Below are positions 1 to 8,167 of a stretch of 64,000 nucleotides of DNA, in pieces; position 1 is the stretch's first letter, and each line of letters opens with the position of its first letter. The stretch comes from Rhizobiales bacterium Ga0077545 (GTDB lineage: Bacteria; Pseudomonadota; Alphaproteobacteria; Rhizobiales; Methylopilaceae): contig LNEV01000017.1 in NCBI GenBank assembly GCA_001464335.1, positions 62,001 through 126,000 of the forward strand, written 5' to 3'. Under the pieces are notes generated by a model. It was not told where the DNA came from and ran no database searches. It saw nothing but the letters and a program-made list of their open reading frames with translations. A program made the translations under genes and the position numbers.

Positions 1-445
1 AATAGGGCACGATTTCCCAGGCGCGCGAGAAAGGCAGATCCCCGCCGAACTCCAGAATTTCGCGCGGGCGCGCGCGGCCCCACACTTCCTTGAAGAACAG
101 GTTCACCAAGAGGCCTGGGCCAAGCGCGAGGGTGGTGAGCAGAAACAGCCCGTTGCGCGGCGCGGGCAGATATTTCGACCTTGCGATGAAGAGTGGATAG
201 AGCAACGAGATCAGCGCGATCACCGCGATGCTCACCATGACGAACTCGCCAGATTTGCGCACCAGCCGCAAGGTCGGGTTGGCGGCGGCCCCCCAAAAAC
301 CCGTCTGGTCGTGGAAGAACAGAGCGCTGAACGCGACATCGATCCTCGGAAAGAGAATGAAGGGCACGCTGACGAGCGCGGTCACAGCCAGGAAGAAAAC
401 GGCAGGCCGCCGCTCTGCGAAGTCGCGAATCGCTTGAACGCTCAC
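1..445 (-). CDS. PAP2-family phosphatase, N-terminal part (cut by window edge)
   Basis: The first 148 codons of a membrane phosphatase are present; the rest lies beyond the left edge. The reading frame begins at a GTG (443-445) behind a GGGGGATC ribosome site. Three hydrophobic segments lie at about residues 16-33, 67-88 and 98-118. Directly after the third is KEVWGRARP (119-127), which is the KX6RP first motif of type-2 phosphatidic acid phosphatases. The PSGH and SRxxxxxHxxxD motifs should follow outside the window. Members dephosphorylate phosphatidate, undecaprenyl pyrophosphate or lipid A at the periplasmic face; which substrate applies here cannot be told. It follows the DUF1513 gene on the same strand after 123 bases. 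Confidence 0.8.
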   Translation of the reverse strand, partial: MSVQAIRDFAERRPAVFFLAVTALVSVPFILFPRIDVAFSALFFHDQTGFWGAAANPTLRLVRKSGEFVMVSIAVIALISLLYPLFIARSKYLPAPRNGLFLLTTLALGPGLLVNLFFKEVWGRARPREILEFGGDLPFSRAWEIVPY

Positions 446-568
446 GGCCAGATCCCCCGCGGATACCGTGCGGGCTTATAGCGGAAACCGGCGTCACTTA
501 CACCGGGGTAAGAAAGGGAATTCGGGGTGTTTGTGGAATGTTACTGAAGGCTGACGCCAAATATCACC

Positions 569-1678
569 TTAGGCCGAAACCACCCTGATGTGATTGTCCC
601 ACATATAACGGTCGAAATCGGAGCCCCCAAGACGACGGAGATCCTGGCGATCCGCGCGCGCCAGGCGAACGCCAGCATTGCCCGAGGAGATCACGAAGGT
701 GCCACTCTCGGGTGCGGGCGCGACGCCACATACATCCGGCAGCGCTGCGAGACCGAGATATGTGCCCGACATCCGGTCCCAGAACGCGGCCATGCCGCCG
801 CGCGGGCTGGTGGCGCAGATGAGTTGCCCCGAGCCATCGAGCGAGACGGCACCGAGATAATTGTTGAGGCGGTAGAGATCATCGTCCGGCATCGCCAGCA
901 TGCGCGTCGTGCCGTCCGGGCGCACCGTACCGACCAGAAGCGGCATCTCCTCGGGCTCGCCCTCGTACTGACAGGCAAACACCGCCTCCCCCTCCTGCGC
1001 CACCGCCAGATGGCGGAACGACAGTCCGGACATGTCGCGGCCGAAGTCGATCTTGTGCTTTGCCTCGCCGGTCAACGGATCGACGAAGGAAAGGCTCGGC
1101 GACATCTGCGCCTTGTTGAGAATCTCGCGTCCCGTCTGCGGATCGGTCTTCTGGCCGCCATTGGCGACGAGGAGAAGCTCGTTGCCCGGCAGGAAGGCCA
1201 CATCGTGGGGACCGATGCCATGCGTCGGCTGTTCGCCGATCCGCTCGTAATTGCGCGCGACATCGTAAATGCCGAGCACGCCCTGCCCTGCATCGAGATC
1301 GTTTTCCGTGGCGTAGAGAAGCCGCCCGTCCGCCGAATAAAGGCCGTGGCCGTAATAGTGGCGGCGCGGCGGGCTGCGGACTACGGTACGCACAGTCCCG
1401 TCTGTGCGATCGACCACCGCGAGCCAATTGCCCGGACGGCGGGCAAAAATCGCAAGGTCCGTGTTGATCGGGTTCAGCGCGAGATCGTGCCCGCGATCGG
1501 GAAGCTCGGTACGGAACAGAATTCCACCATCCGCCGTGAAGAACGCCACGTGAGAATGTCCGCGCATGTCCTTGACAGAAGACACGTAAAGACGCTCGGC
1601 CCGCCCGAATGCGGGAGCCGCCCCCGCCGCGAACGATCCCGCCAGCGCAATCAGAAATGAGCGGCGGTCGATCTGCAT
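569..1678 (-). CDS. DUF1513 family periplasmic protein (Tat signal)
   Basis: This 369-residue protein starts with a twin-arginine-like signal (DRRSFLIALAGS, then a hydrophobic run ending AAPAFG), so it is probably exported folded. The body has repeated short motifs such as GHDLALNP, GPHDVAFLP and SFRHLAVA, typical of a beta-propeller, and fits the DUF1513 family. That family is known mainly from its linkage to imelysin and di-heme oxidoreductase genes in iron-regulated clusters; its biochemical role is not established. It is the last gene of the five-gene set: its ATG lies 2 bases after the stop of the second imelysin gene, so the two are almost certainly co-transcribed. Confidence 0.85.
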   Translation of the reverse strand: MQIDRRSFLIALAGSFAAGAAPAFGRAERLYVSSVKDMRGHSHVAFFTADGGILFRTELPDRGHDLALNPINTDLAIFARRPGNWLAVVDRTDGTVRTVVRSPPRRHYYGHGLYSADGRLLYATENDLDAGQGVLGIYDVARNYERIGEQPTHGIGPHDVAFLPGNELLLVANGGQKTDPQTGREILNKAQMSPSLSFVDPLTGEAKHKIDFGRDMSGLSFRHLAVAQEGEAVFACQYEGEPEEMPLLVGTVRPDGTTRMLAMPDDDLYRLNNYLGAVSLDGSGQLICATSPRGGMAAFWDRMSGTYLGLAALPDVCGVAPAPESGTFVISSGNAGVRLARADRQDLRRLGGSDFDRYMWDNHIRVVSA

Positions 1679-1680
1679 TC

Positions 1681-2832
1681 TCAGTCGCCGTCCAGCGAAT
1701 TGAAGCCGATCATGATCCCAAGTTTTGGCGGCACGTAACTGGCCGACAGATCGCGCGCGCTGCTCACCATGTTGCGCAGCAGAATGAGCCGGCTGCGCGC
1801 CGCCTCATCCCCGGCCATGTCCGGCAGAGGCGCGGGCAGATCGCGCGCGGTGCGCTCCGCCGTGCCGATGGCAATCATCAGGGACTGCCGCTCCTGCCCC
1901 GGCCCGAGAAACAGCCAGATGAGATCGGCCGCCGATTTCAGATTGTAGGCCATTGCCTCGTTCGACAGACCGCTGCGCCACCATTGCGCCGATCGCGGAC
2001 GCGCCTCGTCCGGAGATGCGCCCGTGACCTTGTCGAGCTTCAGATCGCCGACGATCTGATAGACGGTCAGAAGATCGGTCGCGATGCGCGACACCGCCTC
2101 GCGCGCCGGCGAGGCGTCGTCCTGGCGAAGCCTGTCTTTCAGTTTCGGCCAGAGATCGCGAATACGGCGGGCGAGTTGTTCGACATTGGAGGAGATAGCA
2201 ATGCCCGCATCGCAGCGCCGCCGGGCGCCCGCATCATCCACGAACAGCGCCGCGCGTGCACCCTCGCCGTAAAGCAGCCGCTCCAGCGCAGGCAGTCCCT
2301 GAACCGCGACGCTCTTGGCGAACATCGCCTCCGGCGTCAGCGTGTCGTCGCCCGAAAGCAGCGTGGAAAGACCGCGCTCGACATCGTTGCGGCGCTCCGG
2401 CCAATAAGCGATGCGCTCGTAGAGAAAGTCTTCCGAGACCGGCCCGTATCGCAGGATTTCGACATTCGACCACGCCATTACGGCGTTCTTGAACTGCACC
2501 TGAAGCTGCTCGAAAGCAGCGTCGCTGGGCGGCGCGGAGCAAAACGCATTCCACGCCTCTTTCTGCGCAAGCGCGCGTGTGAAAAGCACGCTGTAGCGCG
2601 GCTCCACGAAATCCTCGGCCACGCGCAGCGCGACAAGTCGGTAATCGACATCGGCGTTGACCGCAACGCCCTCCTGCGCCTGCGCCGGGGCCGCCAGAAA
2701 CAGCGCTCCCAGCAGCAGAGCAGCGCGCGTCGCGGCAGCGGCAAATCCCTCCCAGGCAACCGGCAAGCGGTTCGCGGGATGATCGGAAATTGCGGTGCGG
2801 CGACAACGCCGAAGGCGGAGCAGAGGAATCAA
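1681..2832 (-). CDS. Imelysin family protein, second copy, with altered metal motif
   Basis: The 383-residue product carries an N-terminal region ending in a hydrophobic export segment (about residues 33-52, ending AAPAQAQ) and a helical imelysin body. Imelysin proteins are periplasmic and are linked to iron uptake (EfeO/IrpA relatives). The family GxHxxE metal motif reads GLPALE here (179-184), with Pro in place of His, unlike the intact copy upstream. The TTG start at 2832 overlaps the TGA of the di-heme gene (TTGA), which supports that start and translational coupling; a shorter start nearer the signal segment cannot be excluded. The DUF1513 gene follows 2 bases later. Confidence 0.85.
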   Translation of the reverse strand: MIPLLRLRRCRRTAISDHPANRLPVAWEGFAAAATRAALLLGALFLAAPAQAQEGVAVNADVDYRLVALRVAEDFVEPRYSVLFTRALAQKEAWNAFCSAPPSDAAFEQLQVQFKNAVMAWSNVEILRYGPVSEDFLYERIAYWPERRNDVERGLSTLLSGDDTLTPEAMFAKSVAVQGLPALERLLYGEGARAALFVDDAGARRRCDAGIAISSNVEQLARRIRDLWPKLKDRLRQDDASPAREAVSRIATDLLTVYQIVGDLKLDKVTGASPDEARPRSAQWWRSGLSNEAMAYNLKSAADLIWLFLGPGQERQSLMIAIGTAERTARDLPAPLPDMAGDEAARSRLILLRNMVSSARDLSASYVPPKLGIMIGFNSLDGD

Positions 2833-4022
2833 AGCCCCTCGACATAGCGCAACAATGTGGCGCGGTCAGCCTTAGTTAGAGCCTGAAACCGCGCCCGCGC
2901 ACCCGCGCCCTCGCCGCCGTGATGGGCGATTGCCTCCGCGACATCCGACGCGCGGCCATCGTGCAGCAGGCCCGCCTTCGCGCCAAGCGCCCGCGACAGG
3001 CCCCAGAGCGGCGCCGTGCGCCATTCGCCGCCCTGCACGCCCGGCTCGGTCGCCCCGCCGTCGAGCCCAGGCCCAAGATCGTGCAGCAAGAGATCGGAAT
3101 AGGCCGGGACCTCGCCGCCCGGCGCCGTCAGCGTGGGCACATGGCAGGAGGAGCAGCCCGTCGCAACGAACATCTTCTCGCCCGCACCATCGGGCTTGGC
3201 TGCGGCAGGCGGGGGAACGCGCGCAAGATAATCCGCCAGCATGGCGACGAGATCGCCCCGGATTTCCGGCTCGGCCTCGGTGCCGCCATGCGGCCCGGCG
3301 CGGCAGGATTGCGACCGGCAATCGCCCGCCGGATCGGAGTGGCCGGGAGTCGACATTCCAAGATCGTTGAAGAACGCGGCCTCGGTCTGTTCGGCGAGAG
3401 TGACACCCGACGCCTTGAGGCCGAAACGGCCGAGACGTTTGCGACCGTCCGCGCCGAAAACCCAATTGGCGCGGCCGGAGACCCCGTCGCCATCCTCATC
3501 GTCAGGGTCCGCGCGGGACAGGATTTCCTCATCCGGCACCGAGGCCAGCAGTCCAAGGCCGCGCAGAGCCGGCGCGGCCCGCAGCCCCATGTGCGTGGAC
3601 GGAGCCAGTGGTCCGGCACCCAGATTGCCGATCACGAGATCCCCCTCCGAAAGAACAAGACGGCCTTCCGGCACAAACCCCGCAATGGCGGCGGTCTGAA
3701 GCTGCGCGCCATAAAGAGGATCGGGCGCGCCGCGCGCATCGGAAAGTTTCAGCACCATGCCGGGATGGGTGAAGCCACCCTGCCCGTCATCCATGCGCTG
3801 TGCACGATCCAGCCCCTGATGGCACGCCGAGCAGGCGCGCGCATTGAACACCGGCCCGAGCCCGTCATTGGCGCGTGTCGAAGACGGAGCCGGAACCCAG
3901 GCCCGCTCGAACAAGGCCTTGCCGATGGCGAAGGAAAGATCGCGATTGCCCGCGCCCGCCGCAGAGGCGGCAATGGCGGCTCCTGCCGCAAATGCGATGA
4001 CGGCGACACCGGCGCGGCGCAT
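2829..4022 (-). CDS. Di-heme oxidoreductase (DHOR / thiol-oxidoreductase-like cytochrome c)
   Basis: The 397-residue protein has an N-terminal export signal (MRRAGVAVIAFAAGAAIAAS) and two c-type heme sites, CSACH in the first third and CSSCH in the last third. The C-terminal TAPLWGL and LLHDGRA stretch is typical of the DUF1111/DHOR family, which is related to MauG and di-heme peroxidases. It would act in the periplasm in electron transfer; the substrate is unknown. The open frame extends upstream into the oxidase gene, but the ATG at 4022 overlaps that gene's TGA (TGATG) and directly precedes the signal peptide, so it is taken as the start. In related iron clusters DHOR sits between two imelysins, as here. 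Confidence 0.88.
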   Translation of the reverse strand: MRRAGVAVIAFAAGAAIAASAAGAGNRDLSFAIGKALFERAWVPAPSSTRANDGLGPVFNARACSACHQGLDRAQRMDDGQGGFTHPGMVLKLSDARGAPDPLYGAQLQTAAIAGFVPEGRLVLSEGDLVIGNLGAGPLAPSTHMGLRAAPALRGLGLLASVPDEEILSRADPDDEDGDGVSGRANWVFGADGRKRLGRFGLKASGVTLAEQTEAAFFNDLGMSTPGHSDPAGDCRSQSCRAGPHGGTEAEPEIRGDLVAMLADYLARVPPPAAAKPDGAGEKMFVATGCSSCHVPTLTAPGGEVPAYSDLLLHDLGPGLDGGATEPGVQGGEWRTAPLWGLSRALGAKAGLLHDGRASDVAEAIAHHGGEGAGARARFQALTKADRATLLRYVEGL

Positions 4023-5473
4023 CAGGACACCCGGAGCCAGCCCATCATGCCGTTCTCCTGATGCTCCAGGATGTGGCAGTGGAACATCCAGCTTCCGCGC
4101 GCCGCAACGAAGGCGATCTCGACCCGCTCGCGCGGCTGCACGAGGATCGTGTCGGCCTGAAAGCGCGGCAGATCCTGCCGCGAGGCGGAGAGAACTTCGA
4201 AAGTCTGTCCGTGCAGATGGATCGGATGCGGGTGCGGCGTGCCGTTGACCAGCTCGAACACGTAACTGCGGCCGTCTTCCAGCAGGGCCAGCGGCGGCGG
4301 CAGTTCGCGGTGGCCGTTGGTCGGCCATTGCGCTTTGTTGATGGCCCACAGGCCGGTGTTTCCGGCGCACAGGCTGTCGAGCAATTGTCTGGCCAAGGGA
4401 TCGTCCGGCGGAAATTCGGCCGCAATGCTCGCCGCCGCCCCCGCCGCCGCGCTGAACCGGAACGTTTTCCGCTCGGCGGAAGAGATATCCGCCTTCGGCG
4501 CGTGGGAGGCGTAAAGAGGCCTTGGCACGACACGCGTTTGTGTTTGCTCCGGGCCTTCGGCTGTAAGGCGCGCAAGCAAGAACGGCTCCGGGGAGAAGTA
4601 ATTGTAGAGACGGAAATCCTGCCCGGCTTTCGGCGTGCGGACATGGAGGTCCACCCGCATGGCCGTGCCCATGCGCCAGGTGTGCAGCGGAAACGGCTCG
4701 ACCGCGTTGCCGTCCGTCGCGATGACGAAGGCTTCGGCGCCTTCGACCCCAAGATCGATCATCCGCGTGGGATCGAGATTGAGCACCCGCACCCGGATGT
4801 CGGCACTTGCCGGCGTTGTCGCGGCGTAGGCCTCGACGCCGTTAACCGTGCGCACCGTGCCGAATGTCCCCGCGCGCCCTGCGCCCTCATTGGTGGAGAA
4901 CGGCAGCCAGTGTCCCGCCTCGTCCAGGCGCCAGTCCTTCAGCGCCAGCACATGCTCGGCGTGGAACGGCTCCGGCTCGTCGCCCTCGACAATCAGCACA
5001 CCCGCCAGGCCGCGCCCGATCTGTTCGGCGCTGTTGCAATGGGAGTGGAAGAAGAACGTGCCCGTGTCCGGCGGCGTGAATTCGTAGGTGAAATCCTCAC
5101 CCGGCTCGACGGGCGGCTGGGTGACATATTGCACCCCGTCCATCTCCACCGGCACGCGGATGCCGTGCCAGTGGATGGCGGTGTGCTCGGGAAGTCGGTT
5201 GCGCAGATGCGCGCGGATCGTGTCGCCGCGCTTGATACGCAGCGTGTGAAACAGCTCACCATTGTACAGCCAGAGTTTCGCGTCCTCGGCCGCGCGAGGA
5301 ACGCGCGTGCCGGAATGCTCGTCCGCGACGAGTTCCAGCTCATGCAGAGTGCCGCCGGACGCCTGAGGCGCCTGAGGCAGAATGGGCGCGGCGCGCGGCA
5401 CGGAAAGCGAACCGGCGAGAACAGATGTCCCGACCGCCCCAAGTCCCCCGAGTACCGCGCGCCGCGTAGGCAT
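4022..5473 (-). CDS. Multicopper oxidase (laccase/CueO/SufI-like), Tat-exported
   Basis: The 483-residue protein begins with a Tat-type signal (PTRRAVLGGLGAVGTSVLAG). All four copper-ligand blocks are present in order: IHWHG, FFHSHCN, HPHPIHLHG near the C terminus, and the terminal HCHILEHQENGMM block containing the type-1 copper Cys and the downstream Met axial ligand. It is therefore likely to be an active periplasmic oxidase that couples substrate oxidation to oxygen reduction. Placement 11 bases after an imelysin gene and overlapping the di-heme gene (TGATG) suggests ferroxidase activity on Fe(II) before uptake; that is inference. A copper-tolerance oxidase is the main alternative. Confidence 0.92.
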   Translation of the reverse strand: MPTRRAVLGGLGAVGTSVLAGSLSVPRAAPILPQAPQASGGTLHELELVADEHSGTRVPRAAEDAKLWLYNGELFHTLRIKRGDTIRAHLRNRLPEHTAIHWHGIRVPVEMDGVQYVTQPPVEPGEDFTYEFTPPDTGTFFFHSHCNSAEQIGRGLAGVLIVEGDEPEPFHAEHVLALKDWRLDEAGHWLPFSTNEGAGRAGTFGTVRTVNGVEAYAATTPASADIRVRVLNLDPTRMIDLGVEGAEAFVIATDGNAVEPFPLHTWRMGTAMRVDLHVRTPKAGQDFRLYNYFSPEPFLLARLTAEGPEQTQTRVVPRPLYASHAPKADISSAERKTFRFSAAAGAAASIAAEFPPDDPLARQLLDSLCAGNTGLWAINKAQWPTNGHRELPPPLALLEDGRSYVFELVNGTPHPHPIHLHGQTFEVLSASRQDLPRFQADTILVQPRERVEIAFVAARGSWMFHCHILEHQENGMMGWLRVS

Positions 5474-5484
5474 TCAGCGTCCGA

Positions 5485-6750
5485 TCACTGGATGGTCGTA
5501 GGGTTGTCGAGGCTGTCGGAGCCTTCGAGTTCGATCTTGAGCCCGAGCTTGGCGACCACGGCTTCGATGGCGCGCGCCTGTGCAACGAGGCCGTCCACCG
5601 CGTCCTGAACCAGCTTGTTGCCCTCGGCATTGCCCTCGCCGATCATCTGATCGTAGCTCTCCTTGCCGCTGTCGGCGCGGTCCTTGACGGCCTTGAGAGC
5701 GGCTTCGGCCGTGGCGAACGCCGCTTCCAGCGCCTTTGCCTCCTCCGGGGCCTTTTCGCGGGCATAGGCGGCGATGCTCGGGCCTTCCGTCACCTTGCCG
5801 TCGGATCCTGTGTACTTACCGTTGTAGATCGCGATCATGCCCGCTTCGTCGTAATAGTGCGAGTTGTGGGTGTTGTCGGAGAAGCAGTCGTGCTCCTCTT
5901 CCGGATCGCGCAGAATGAGGCCGAGCTTGATGCGCTCGCCCGCCAGCTCGCCATAGGAGAGCGAACCGAGGCCCGTGAGGATCGTCGCAAGGCCATCTTC
6001 GGCGCTTTTTTCCGTCACGTCCTTACGGGCATCGCCGTCCTTGCCCCAGGCATCGGCCATTTCCTCAAGATCGTCGACCAGAAGATCGGTCGCGGCCTTC
6101 AGGTAATCGCGGCGGCGGTCGCAATTCTCGTTGGTGCATTTGGCGGTGTCGAAGTCCGTCGCCTTGCGGTCTCCCGCGCCGGGGCCCGTGCCGTTCAGAT
6201 CCTGTCCCCAGAGCAGGAATTCCACGGCGTGGTAGCCGATGGCGACATTGGATTCGACGCCGCCCGCTTCCTGCAGGCTGTCGATCAGCTTCTTGTCGAT
6301 CTTCGACGCGTCGATCTTGTCCTTACCCACCTGGATGTTCTTGCTGGCGATGATGTTGGCCGTGTAGAGCGGGTTCTCGTCCGAGCTGTCGCCGTAATCC
6401 TTGGCGACATAATCGATCAGCCCCTCATCGAGCGGCCACGCGTTCACGCGCCCCTCCCAATCGTCGACGATCACATTGCCGAAGCGATAGCCTTCGCTCT
6501 GCTGATAGGGAACGCGCGCCGCTTTCCAGGCCGTACGGGCCGCCGCCAGCGTGTCCTCGGATGGCGCGGCGAGGAAAGCATCCACCGCCTTCTGCAGCGC
6601 CTTCGCCGTCGTCAGGCTGTCCGAATAGATGGCTTCGGCGACATTCGCATAGGTGTCGATCACGGCCTTGGGTTCGGTCGCCGCGAACGCAGGCGCGGCA
6701 AGGGCCGCCGTGAGCGCGGCGGCGGACATCAAACGGCGAAGCAGGGTCAT
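5485..6750 (-). CDS. Imelysin family protein (iron-regulated IrpA/EfeO-like), intact motif
   Basis: The 421-residue product has a classic signal peptide (about residues 1-23, cleavage near AFAA) and a two-repeat helical imelysin/IrpA fold. The GxHxxE motif reads GYHAVE (172-177), followed by FLLWGQD. The DRRRDYLKAA and HNSHYYDEAGMIAIYNG stretches are typical of IrpA-like members. Such proteins are periplasmic or surface exposed and are implicated in binding iron for uptake. The ATG at 6750 is chosen over an upstream ATG (6795) because GGAGAC stands 5-10 bases before it and the signal peptide starts there. It is the first gene of the cluster that runs through the oxidase, the di-heme protein, the second imelysin and DUF1513. 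Confidence 0.92.
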   Translation of the reverse strand: MTLLRRLMSAAALTAALAAPAFAATEPKAVIDTYANVAEAIYSDSLTTAKALQKAVDAFLAAPSEDTLAAARTAWKAARVPYQQSEGYRFGNVIVDDWEGRVNAWPLDEGLIDYVAKDYGDSSDENPLYTANIIASKNIQVGKDKIDASKIDKKLIDSLQEAGGVESNVAIGYHAVEFLLWGQDLNGTGPGAGDRKATDFDTAKCTNENCDRRRDYLKAATDLLVDDLEEMADAWGKDGDARKDVTEKSAEDGLATILTGLGSLSYGELAGERIKLGLILRDPEEEHDCFSDNTHNSHYYDEAGMIAIYNGKYTGSDGKVTEGPSIAAYAREKAPEEAKALEAAFATAEAALKAVKDRADSGKESYDQMIGEGNAEGNKLVQDAVDGLVAQARAIEAVVAKLGLKIELEGSDSLDNPTTIQ

Positions 6751-6832
6751 CTTTGTCTCCTCGGGGCAAGCGCGCGGAGCAATGTGCGGCCCCATCGCGG
6801 CGTTGCCGAGGTAGAAACCCGGTGGGCAAAGT

Positions 6833-6885
6833 TGTCAATGCAGAACGATACAGACAATAATTAGAATAAATAAAAGAAGAGACGC
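6833..6885 (-). promoter_or_regulatory. Candidate promoter and AT-rich control region of the imelysin cluster
   Basis: On the minus strand TTGACA (6838-6833) is followed about 17 bases later by a weak TTCTAC, about 60 bases before the imelysin ATG. Just upstream is a markedly AT-rich stretch (about 6855-6885) containing TTAGAATAAA, unlike the GC-rich surroundings. A TTAGAA half-site resembles part of Irr-type iron boxes of Rhizobiales, but no complete palindrome is present, so iron control is only a suggestion. Confidence 0.35.
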
Positions 6886-7018
6886 AAAACACGGCAGGCA
6901 TTCAGTAAAAACGGACAACCCGATTGCCGCGCCAAATAAGCGATGCCGGACGAACAGGCCGAAACCCGCGCGCTGCAGACCGATTCCTGTATTCAACAAG
7001 GGACAGAAGGCGTTCGAT

Positions 7019-7468
7019 CTATTGCGCGGTCAGTCTCTGCTCGATTTCGCGGACGGGCAGATGCGTGAGATCCTTGTCGATCTCCTCGCTGACAACACCG
7101 CGCACGCGCGGTGGAAAGAAACGCCTCAAGTCTGCCAGCATCCGCGGCGCGGCAACGACCACCAGCGATGTGAGGTCGCCCTGCGCCGCGAGCCCGTCGA
7201 GCCGCTCCGCGAGGGCACGAGCAAAATTCTCTTCCGCCTGATCCTGAAGGTCGGTCTCTTCCATCGCACTGCGGCGCGCGCCCGTGCTCTCGAACGAGCG
7301 GCCGGGACGGTCGGTGCCCAGCTCGCGCGAGGGCCGGCTTTCGCTGTGCGACACCCAGAGGGTTTTCAGATTGGGAAGAACCTTGCTGCCCGCATTTTCG
7401 AGAAGAAGCGCCTTGCCGCCATCGCACACCAGGACATGCCCACCGGCCGGAATGGAAAGTTTGCGCAT
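7019..7468 (-). CDS. Host attachment family protein
   Basis: This 149-residue protein matches the family annotated as protein required for attachment to host cells. It begins with a short beta-strand segment (IPAGGHVLVCDGGKALLLEN), has a polar middle rich in charged residues, and ends with a conserved FARALAERLD block and the VVVAAPRMLADLRR segment followed by KDLTHLPVREIEQRL. There is no signal peptide, so it is probably cytoplasmic despite the family name. The ATG at 7468 has GAGG about 8 bases upstream and is preferred over an extension that adds 34 unconserved residues. It is separated from the imelysin promoter by about 270 bases and is divergent from the next gene. Confidence 0.8.
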   Translation of the reverse strand: MRKLSIPAGGHVLVCDGGKALLLENAGSKVLPNLKTLWVSHSESRPSRELGTDRPGRSFESTGARRSAMEETDLQDQAEENFARALAERLDGLAAQGDLTSLVVVAAPRMLADLRRFFPPRVRGVVSEEIDKDLTHLPVREIEQRLTAQ

Positions 7469-7597
7469 CACAACCTCGTTTCCGATGGACAGAAGTCTAC
7501 ATCCATCCCGTTGATGGGCGTTGATGCCAATCAAACTAGGGCACGCGCCAATGGGATAAAGCCCAGCCATCCCGCGCGATCATCGAAGGACACCAAC

Positions 7598-7984
7598 ATG
7601 ACCGACACCGTTCCCCGCTCCTTCCGCCACATCAGGCTCGAACTCGCACGCGAACCCGGCAGCCATCCGGTGGGCGAGCCGAGGTTCGGCTACCAACTTT
7701 TTCTGCCGCTGACGGAGGATGGAAAGATCGATGCCGCGCTGTGGGACGAGTTCCGCGACCATTTCCGCGTCGTCCGGTTCCGGCCCGACGGCGAGCGCGA
7801 CATCGGCCATATCCTGCACCGCCCCGGAGGCAGCTGGGGCTTCCGCTACGACATCGCCGGGGATGAAGACGACGAGAGCGGCTACCGTTTTCAGGCCGAA
7901 AAATTTGAGGTCGGTGAGTACGTTTCGATCAAGGATGGCGATGAAACACACACATTGCAGATCATTTCGGTCGAGCGGGACTGA
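7598..7984 (+). CDS. Conserved hypothetical protein, 128 aa
   Basis: A short soluble protein without signal peptide or membrane segment. It contains RFGYQLFLPLTEDGKID and DIGHILHRPGGSWGFRYD and then a very acidic GDEDDESG stretch, ending in a beta-rich tail (VGEYVSIKDGDETHTLQII). It has the character of the short proteins conserved in Rhizobiales without known function. The ATG at 7598 opens a well-conserved-looking N terminus; the frame is open much further upstream but that part lies across the divergent attachment-family gene and is discarded. The gene is followed by a 183-base gap that holds the urtA promoter. Confidence 0.7.
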   Translation: MTDTVPRSFRHIRLELAREPGSHPVGEPRFGYQLFLPLTEDGKIDAALWDEFRDHFRVVRFRPDGERDIGHILHRPGGSWGFRYDIAGDEDDESGYRFQAEKFEVGEYVSIKDGDETHTLQIISVERD

Positions 7985-8099
7985 TTTTGATCAATTAGTG
8001 GGCAATTATCCGTCTTTGCCCTCTTTTTAATCCTATAGACGAACGACCTACGCAATTTGCCCCCTGTGGCCCGAACCTCTCCTTCGGGTTGAATGGGCG

Positions 8100-8115
8100 T
8101 GGCACGCACCTTGCT
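8100..8115 (+). promoter_or_regulatory. Sigma-54 (RpoN) promoter of the urt-ure gene set
   Basis: TGGCACGCACCTTGCT at 8100-8115 matches the RpoN consensus TGGCAC-N5-TTGCW. The invariant GG (8101-8102) and GC (8113-8114) are separated by exactly 10 bases. Transcription would start near 8126, leaving about 40 bases of leader before the urtA ATG (8168). This implies activation by an enhancer-binding protein, most plausibly NtrC in nitrogen limitation. No clear NtrC palindrome was picked out by eye. Confidence 0.85.
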
Positions 8116-8167
8116 GACCTTGCAGCGGGGGCTGTGCTCAGCCGACCCAACAATGGAGAGGCGTTTC

